In this document: piece by piece, positions 31,990 through 35,384 of the stretch
Layout of the letters: the number at the start of each line of letters is the position of its first letter
Position numbering within the stretch: position 1 is the first letter of the stretch
NCBI GenBank assembly: GCA_029977615.1
Contig: JAPOKO010000014.1
Span: forward strand, 1-35,384
DNA length: 35,384 nucleotides
From: a bacterium
GTDB taxonomy: Bacteria; Actinomycetota; Acidimicrobiia; Acidimicrobiales; Ilumatobacteraceae
Direction: 5' to 3'
Program-made: the position numbers and the translations under genes
Notes under the pieces: model-generated
The model's input: only the letters and a program-made list of their open reading frames with translations
What the model was told of the DNA's origin: nothing
Databases searched by the model: none

Positions 31990-33093
31990 CTATCTTGGCC
32001 GAACAACTCCAACGACTCGGGACCAATACACCGCGCTCACCTTCACTACGTCACCTGTGCGGGGCGCATGCACCATTTGGCCATTGCCCAAGTACATGCC
32101 GACGTGACCAATTGGGTACCCACTAAATATCAAGTCTCCTGGCTGAATGGCAGCAGTTGGAATGCGGTTCAGACCGGCGTATTGCGTGCGAGACGTGCGA
32201 GGAATTCCAACACCCGCAACCCCCCACGCCCACGAGGTAAGTCCGGAACAGTCAAATGAAACGCCAGGTGACTTTGAACCGAACTGATAGCGAACGCCCA
32301 ACTGTGAAAGTGCTGCGCGGATTGCTGCCCCTGCTTTTGACGATGCTGGCGCAACATTGGCTAACTTCGCGCCTTTGAATTTTGCTGCTTCTGCCTGAGC
32401 GGCCTCTAACGCTGCAGACTCACGACGTTGACGCTCTGTTCGCAGCGCTGCACCAAGTTCGCGCTCTGCCTGTGCCTGCTTTTGCTCATATGTCGCGGCA
32501 AGTGCTTCCGCCCTGTCCAACTGAGACGCAGCATAAATAGCAGCAGATTCGGCCTTCTTCTTTTGCTTCTCTAACGTTGCGCGTTCTTTTGCCAAATCAT
32601 CAATAACACCTTGCAGAGCATCCGTATTCCCAACACCAGTATTCAAAGCAACACCAGTCAAATATTTTTTCCGCACAATGTCACTGAGTGAACTAGTTGA
32701 GCCAAGAATGCTTGACAGACCGCTTGACAAACCACCGTGCGTAAATGTCTTCAATGCAAGTTGCTTGAGTTCTCCCTGCATGGTGGAAAGTTCAGCTTCT
32801 TTTTCTGCGATCCGTTTCTCAGTGTTCTTAATCTCAATTGCAATGTCTTCCATATCGTTCACTGCAAGTGAATAATCTTCGCCGAGCGCATCAATCTGTT
32901 CGCCTAATCGATCAAGCTCAGCGATGATCTGATTTACTCGCTGCTGTTCGTCGCTCGACGAACCCGTCATCGGAAATTTGCCAATCGCGTTGACGGGCGC
33001 AACGGGGTAACCCACAGCCACCGAAGTGGTGAGGATAATGGCCACCAAAGTTGGTGCGCTTCGACGAATACGCCAAATGGCGTCACGGATCAT
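31990..33093 (-). CDS. NlpC/P60 peptidoglycan endopeptidase with coiled coil
   Basis: Secreted cell-wall hydrolase of 367 residues from the ATG at 33093. A signal peptide (IWRIRRSAPTLVAII onward, likely cut after VNA near residue 36) precedes a coiled-coil region (about 47-115 and 160-235) rich in Glu, Lys and Ala. The NlpC/P60 domain holds the catalytic Cys282 (FDCSGLTSW), His330 (IGHVGMYLG) and His342 (MVHAPRTGDVV). The arrangement is that of actinobacterial RipA-like enzymes that split peptide stems at division. The ATG at 33132 would place the first codons in the -35 box, so 33093 is preferred; AAGGA also lies 4 bases before it. Confidence 0.93.
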   Translation of the reverse strand: MIRDAIWRIRRSAPTLVAIILTTSVAVGYPVAPVNAIGKFPMTGSSSDEQQRVNQIIAELDRLGEQIDALGEDYSLAVNDMEDIAIEIKNTEKRIAEKEAELSTMQGELKQLALKTFTHGGLSSGLSSILGSTSSLSDIVRKKYLTGVALNTGVGNTDALQGVIDDLAKERATLEKQKKKAESAAIYAASQLDRAEALAATYEQKQAQAERELGAALRTERQRRESAALEAAQAEAAKFKGAKLANVAPASSKAGAAIRAALSQLGVRYQFGSKSPGVSFDCSGLTSWAWGVAGVGIPRTSRTQYAGLNRIPTAAIQPGDLIFSGYPIGHVGMYLGNGQMVHAPRTGDVVKVSAVYWSRVVGVVRPR

Positions 33094-33102
33094 GATGTCC
33101 TT

Positions 33103-33132
33103 ATTGTACCGATAGTTACGGTTTGATGTCAT
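33103..33132 (-). promoter_or_regulatory. Promoter of the NlpC/P60 gene
   Basis: On the minus strand ATGACA (33132-33127) and TACAAT (33108-33103) are separated by 18 bases, a good sigma-70-like pair. TACAAT ends 9 bases before the ATG at 33093, so the leader is very short or absent. The promoter lies in the gap after the Cdd1-like gene and makes the peptidase independently expressed. Confidence 0.55.
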
Positions 33133-33161
33133 TCGGGCAAAAGCCCTGCAATTACGACCTT

Positions 33162-33434
33162 TTATCGTTCTTCATCACCGTGCAGGTCAATTTTTCCTTG
33201 TTCCGTAAATTTCCACCAAGGAAGCGACTCTCCGGTCTGCAAGAAGTGTTTTACCGAAAGCAACGTGTAATAGACACATGGATCATGACGATGCCCCATA
33301 ACTGTGCGCAATTCATCAAACACCGATAGCGGATTACGTTTCTCAAGATCGGAGGAAGAACTGATTCCAATTTTCTTCAAGTCAGATGCAATTGCCTTTC
33401 CAATATTTGGAAGGTCAGTAAGGCTGTTATTCAT
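33162..33434 (-). CDS. Cdd1-like helix-hairpin-helix protein
   Basis: Small protein of 90 residues from the ATG at 33434. It matches the Cdd1/'pathogenicity locus' (mitomycin-resistance-like) family: [21 protein letters not shown] forms a helix-hairpin-helix, followed by [23 protein letters not shown] and a WWKFTEQGK ending. Such proteins likely bind DNA; the molecular function is not established. The ATG overlaps the guaA stop as ATGA, so the two are translationally coupled. A GTG two codons upstream (33440) is a weaker alternative. Confidence 0.82.
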   Translation of the reverse strand: MNNSLTDLPNIGKAIASDLKKIGISSSSDLEKRNPLSVFDELRTVMGHRHDPCVYYTLLSVKHFLQTGESLPWWKFTEQGKIDLHGDEER

Positions 33435-34993
33435 TCCCACTCAATAGTTCCTGGTGGTTTTGACGTGACGTCGTAGACCACTCGGTTGATACCTTTCACT
33501 TCATTGATGATGCGCGAAGACATTTTTTCGAGCAGGTCATACGGCAAGCGTGCCCAATCAGCAGTCATGGCGTCTTCGCTTGTTACTGCGCGAATGATGA
33601 TTGGTCGACCATACGTACGCTCATCACCCATCACACCTACTGAACGAATATCTGCGAGCACGGCAAATGCTTGCCATATCTCGCGCTCTAACCCTGCGAG
33701 TTTCACTTCTTCACGAACAATTGCATCTGCTTCTTGCAGGATTGCGACTTTGTCTGGAGTCACTTCACCAATGATGCGTACACCAAGGCCTGGGCCCGGA
33801 AATGGTTGACGCCACACAATCTCATCTGGCAAACCAAGTTCGGTTCCCACTTTGCGTACTTCGTCTTTAAACAATGTGCGTAGTGGTTCACACAATTTCA
33901 GCGTCATATCGTCTGGCAATCCACCAACATTGTGGTGACTCTTAATCACACTTGCAGTTCCATCGACACCACCACTTTCAATGACGTCGGGATACAGAGT
34001 TCCCTGCACCAAGAACTTTGCGTCGGTAATGCCACCTGTGTGTTCTTCAAATATACGAACGAAGGTTTCGCCAATTGCTTTACGTTTTGCTTCAGGCTCA
34101 GTAACACCTTTGAGCTTTTCAAAAAACCGCGCACCTGCATCTACATGGATCAGTTCAATACCCAAGTTTCGCTTAAACGTTTCAACCACTTGAGCGCTTT
34201 CGTTTTTGCGCATCAACCCGATGTCTACATAGATACATGTCAACTGGCTACCAATCGCTTTGTGCACTAACGCTGCAGCAACTGCCGAGTCGACTCCACC
34301 CGAGAGTCCACAGATCACTCGTTCTGCGCCAACAAGTTCACGGATTGCAGCAACTTGGTCGTCAACAATGGACGACATGGTCCACGAACGCTCGGCTCCA
34401 ACGAGAACATGTAAGAACTGTTCCAACACATCTTGGCCGTGTTCGGTGTGCCCAACCTCTGGGTGATACTGCACTCCCCAAATTTTGCGAGCAGGGCTTT
34501 CGATTACTGCCATTGGCGCATCGGGCGTGCTTGCCGTTGCACTAAATCCACTTGGCAAAACTGACACCGCGTCAAAGTGACTCATCCACACATTGATTTG
34601 TGCGGGGATTGCATTGCGGTGCAACTGCGAAGTTGAACCCTCTATGCGTTGCAACGTGGTTCGCCCGTATTCTCCTCGCCCTCCACGAGCCACCTCTCCA
34701 CCCAGTTGCTGAGCAATGAGTTGGCATCCGTAGCAAATGCCCAAGATTGGAATACCTAAGTCGTAAATCTCTGGGTCGAGTAGCGGAGCCCCCTCAACAT
34801 GCACACTTGCCGGGCCTCCAGACAAAATGATGCCAATTGGATTGCGCTGGCGAACCTCTTTAGCCGTTATTCGATGCGGCACGATTTCTGAGTACACCTG
34901 AGCCTCACGCACGCGTCGTGCAATCAACTGGGCATATTGAGCCCCAAAATCAACCACTAAAACCGTTGGTTGCGGTGCGTATTCAGAGGCCAT
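33431..34993 (-). CDS. guaA: GMP synthase (glutamine-hydrolysing)
   Basis: Enzyme of 520 residues converting XMP, ATP and glutamine to GMP. The glutamine amidotransferase domain has the nucleophile Cys in LGICYGCQ and His/Glu in [12 protein letters not shown]. The ATP-pyrophosphatase domain begins with the PP-loop [13 protein letters not shown], and the C-terminal dimerisation domain ends [13 protein letters not shown] ([10 protein letters not shown]). The ATG at 34993 ([17 protein letters not shown]) gives normal length; an in-frame ORF extends to 35104 but adds 37 unrelated residues and crosses the divergent gene's start. Its stop overlaps the Cdd1-like gene. Confidence 0.96.
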   Translation of the reverse strand: MASEYAPQPTVLVVDFGAQYAQLIARRVREAQVYSEIVPHRITAKEVRQRNPIGIILSGGPASVHVEGAPLLDPEIYDLGIPILGICYGCQLIAQQLGGEVARGGRGEYGRTTLQRIEGSTSQLHRNAIPAQINVWMSHFDAVSVLPSGFSATASTPDAPMAVIESPARKIWGVQYHPEVGHTEHGQDVLEQFLHVLVGAERSWTMSSIVDDQVAAIRELVGAERVICGLSGGVDSAVAAALVHKAIGSQLTCIYVDIGLMRKNESAQVVETFKRNLGIELIHVDAGARFFEKLKGVTEPEAKRKAIGETFVRIFEEHTGGITDAKFLVQGTLYPDVIESGGVDGTASVIKSHHNVGGLPDDMTLKLCEPLRTLFKDEVRKVGTELGLPDEIVWRQPFPGPGLGVRIIGEVTPDKVAILQEADAIVREEVKLAGLEREIWQAFAVLADIRSVGVMGDERTYGRPIIIRAVTSEDAMTADWARLPYDLLEKMSSRIINEVKGINRVVYDVTSKPPGTIEWE

Positions 34994-35054
34994 AGAGACA
35001 CATGACCTTAGTTGAGGACTGGCAATTACGCCCAAGAAGTGTGACGATACAGAG

Positions 35055-35327
35055 GTGAGTTCAGACACTTCCCAGCCAATTGATCCAACAAGTGCAACCA
35101 CCACTCCCGACTTATTGAGCGGAATGGATTACAGCTCATGCGTTGGTCTCTATCCAAAACCAGGTTGTGGAACTAAGCCAGTGCTGAGCGGCGATCGTGG
35201 TGGAAACATGCAAATTGCTGTTTTTGGAATATTGATCGCCGGCATGGCATTCATTGGCTTTCGAATTGCGCGCAGCGTTATTTCTCGCGACCGTGAACGC
35301 GACAAAGCCGCAGGCATTAAGCCTTAA
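35055..35327 (+). CDS. Small single-pass membrane protein of unknown function
   Basis: Protein of 90 residues starting at GTG 35055, preceded by AGAG. A Ser/Thr/Pro-rich N-terminus leads to a Cys-containing segment ([16 protein letters not shown], residues 27-42), one membrane helix (about 52-70, [21 protein letters not shown]) and a basic, charged tail ([10 protein letters not shown]). The two Cys and the orientation suggest an exterior N-terminus. An internal ATG (MDYSSC) is an alternative start. It is divergent from guaA. I do not recognise the family with certainty. Confidence 0.6.
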   Translation: MSSDTSQPIDPTSATTTPDLLSGMDYSSCVGLYPKPGCGTKPVLSGDRGGNMQIAVFGILIAGMAFIGFRIARSVISRDRERDKAAGIKP

Positions 35328-35368
35328 CTCCAGCGACTAGTTTTTCCGTGTGTTGAAAAACCGTGGAG
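35328..35368 (+). terminator. Hairpin after the small membrane protein gene
   Basis: GTTTTTC (35340-35346) pairs with GAAAAAC (35355-35361) around CGTGTGTT, and outer CTCCA (35328-35332) pairs with TGGAG (35364-35368). The structure begins directly after the stop codon. The stem is AT-rich and no clean T-run follows, so it may be a terminator or an mRNA-stabilising structure. Confidence 0.45.
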
Positions 35369-35384
35369 TCCTTGGTGTTGTTCT

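Noticed and set aside
31985..32026. Upstream start for the dienelactone-hydrolase gene
   Set aside because: Would overlap the end of the peptidase gene; the ATG at 31984 gives the normal family N-terminus.
33135..33146. GGGC-AAAA-GCCC mini-hairpin after the Cdd1-like gene
   Set aside because: Four base pairs with no T-run; too weak to call a terminator and next to a better-supported -35 box.
34994..35104. 37-residue N-terminal extension of guaA
   Set aside because: Family enzymes start near the ATG at 34993; the extension crosses the start of the divergent membrane protein gene and has no GMP synthase similarity.
1..35384. tRNA, rRNA, CRISPR, transposon or prophage elements
   Set aside because: No cloverleaf, rRNA-like sequence, spaced repeat array, transposase, integrase or terminal inverted repeat was recognised by reading; a covariance-model scan would be needed to exclude small RNAs.

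Overview
The window looks like the chromosome of an actinobacterium with moderate GC, probably in or near the Acidimicrobiia. This is inference from gene content: an LLM-class flavin/F420-type oxidoreductase, cytochrome P450, a coiled-coil NlpC/P60 peptidase, a B12-binding mutase subunit next to sucCD, and many start codons sitting directly behind a -10-like hexamer, as in leaderless actinobacterial transcripts. Genes are packed tightly, with 4-base ATGA overlaps in several operons. I see no rRNA, tRNA, CRISPR array, insertion sequence or phage gene, and no stretch over 300 bases lacks a gene.

Positions 1-7646 (minus strand) form one catabolic operon. Transcribed from 7646 downward it encodes a beta-ureidopropionase-like amidohydrolase, dihydropyrimidinase, CoA-acylating (methyl)malonate-semialdehyde dehydrogenase, an LLM-class oxidoreductase, then a SsuABC/ThiY-type ABC importer whose lipoprotein binding subunit runs off the left edge. 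This is a reductive pyrimidine (or hydantoin) degradation set in which the usual dihydropyrimidine dehydrogenase is not visible and an LLM oxidoreductase is present instead. Positions 7735-13657 hold a drug-efflux MFS gene divergent from a TetR gene across a near-perfect palindrome; the TetR gene then overlaps a zinc/manganese ABC uptake operon, followed by a CapA-like lipoprotein.

Positions 13676-21059 hold an ammonium transporter, an HNH nuclease-like protein, a NUDIX hydrolase, a class III aminotransferase, an asparaginase II and nucleoside hydrolase pair, a multi-pass membrane protein and an M23 peptidase. Positions 21056-26425 (minus) are a central-carbon operon: B12-binding mutase subunit, sucC, sucD, an O-acyltransferase, and mdh. 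Positions 26523-35327 hold a small anchored protein, a PcrA/UvrD helicase with a P450, YaaA, a dienelactone-hydrolase-like protein, an NlpC/P60 peptidase, a Cdd1-like helix-hairpin-helix protein coupled to guaA, and a small membrane protein.

Taken together, nucleoside hydrolase, pyrimidine ring opening, beta-amino-acid transamination, semialdehyde dehydrogenase, B12 mutase subunit, succinyl-CoA ligase and malate dehydrogenase could carry pyrimidine nucleosides to acetyl-CoA or propionyl-CoA and the TCA cycle, with ammonium handled by Amt. That linkage is inferred from gene identities; only the first operon is physically continuous.
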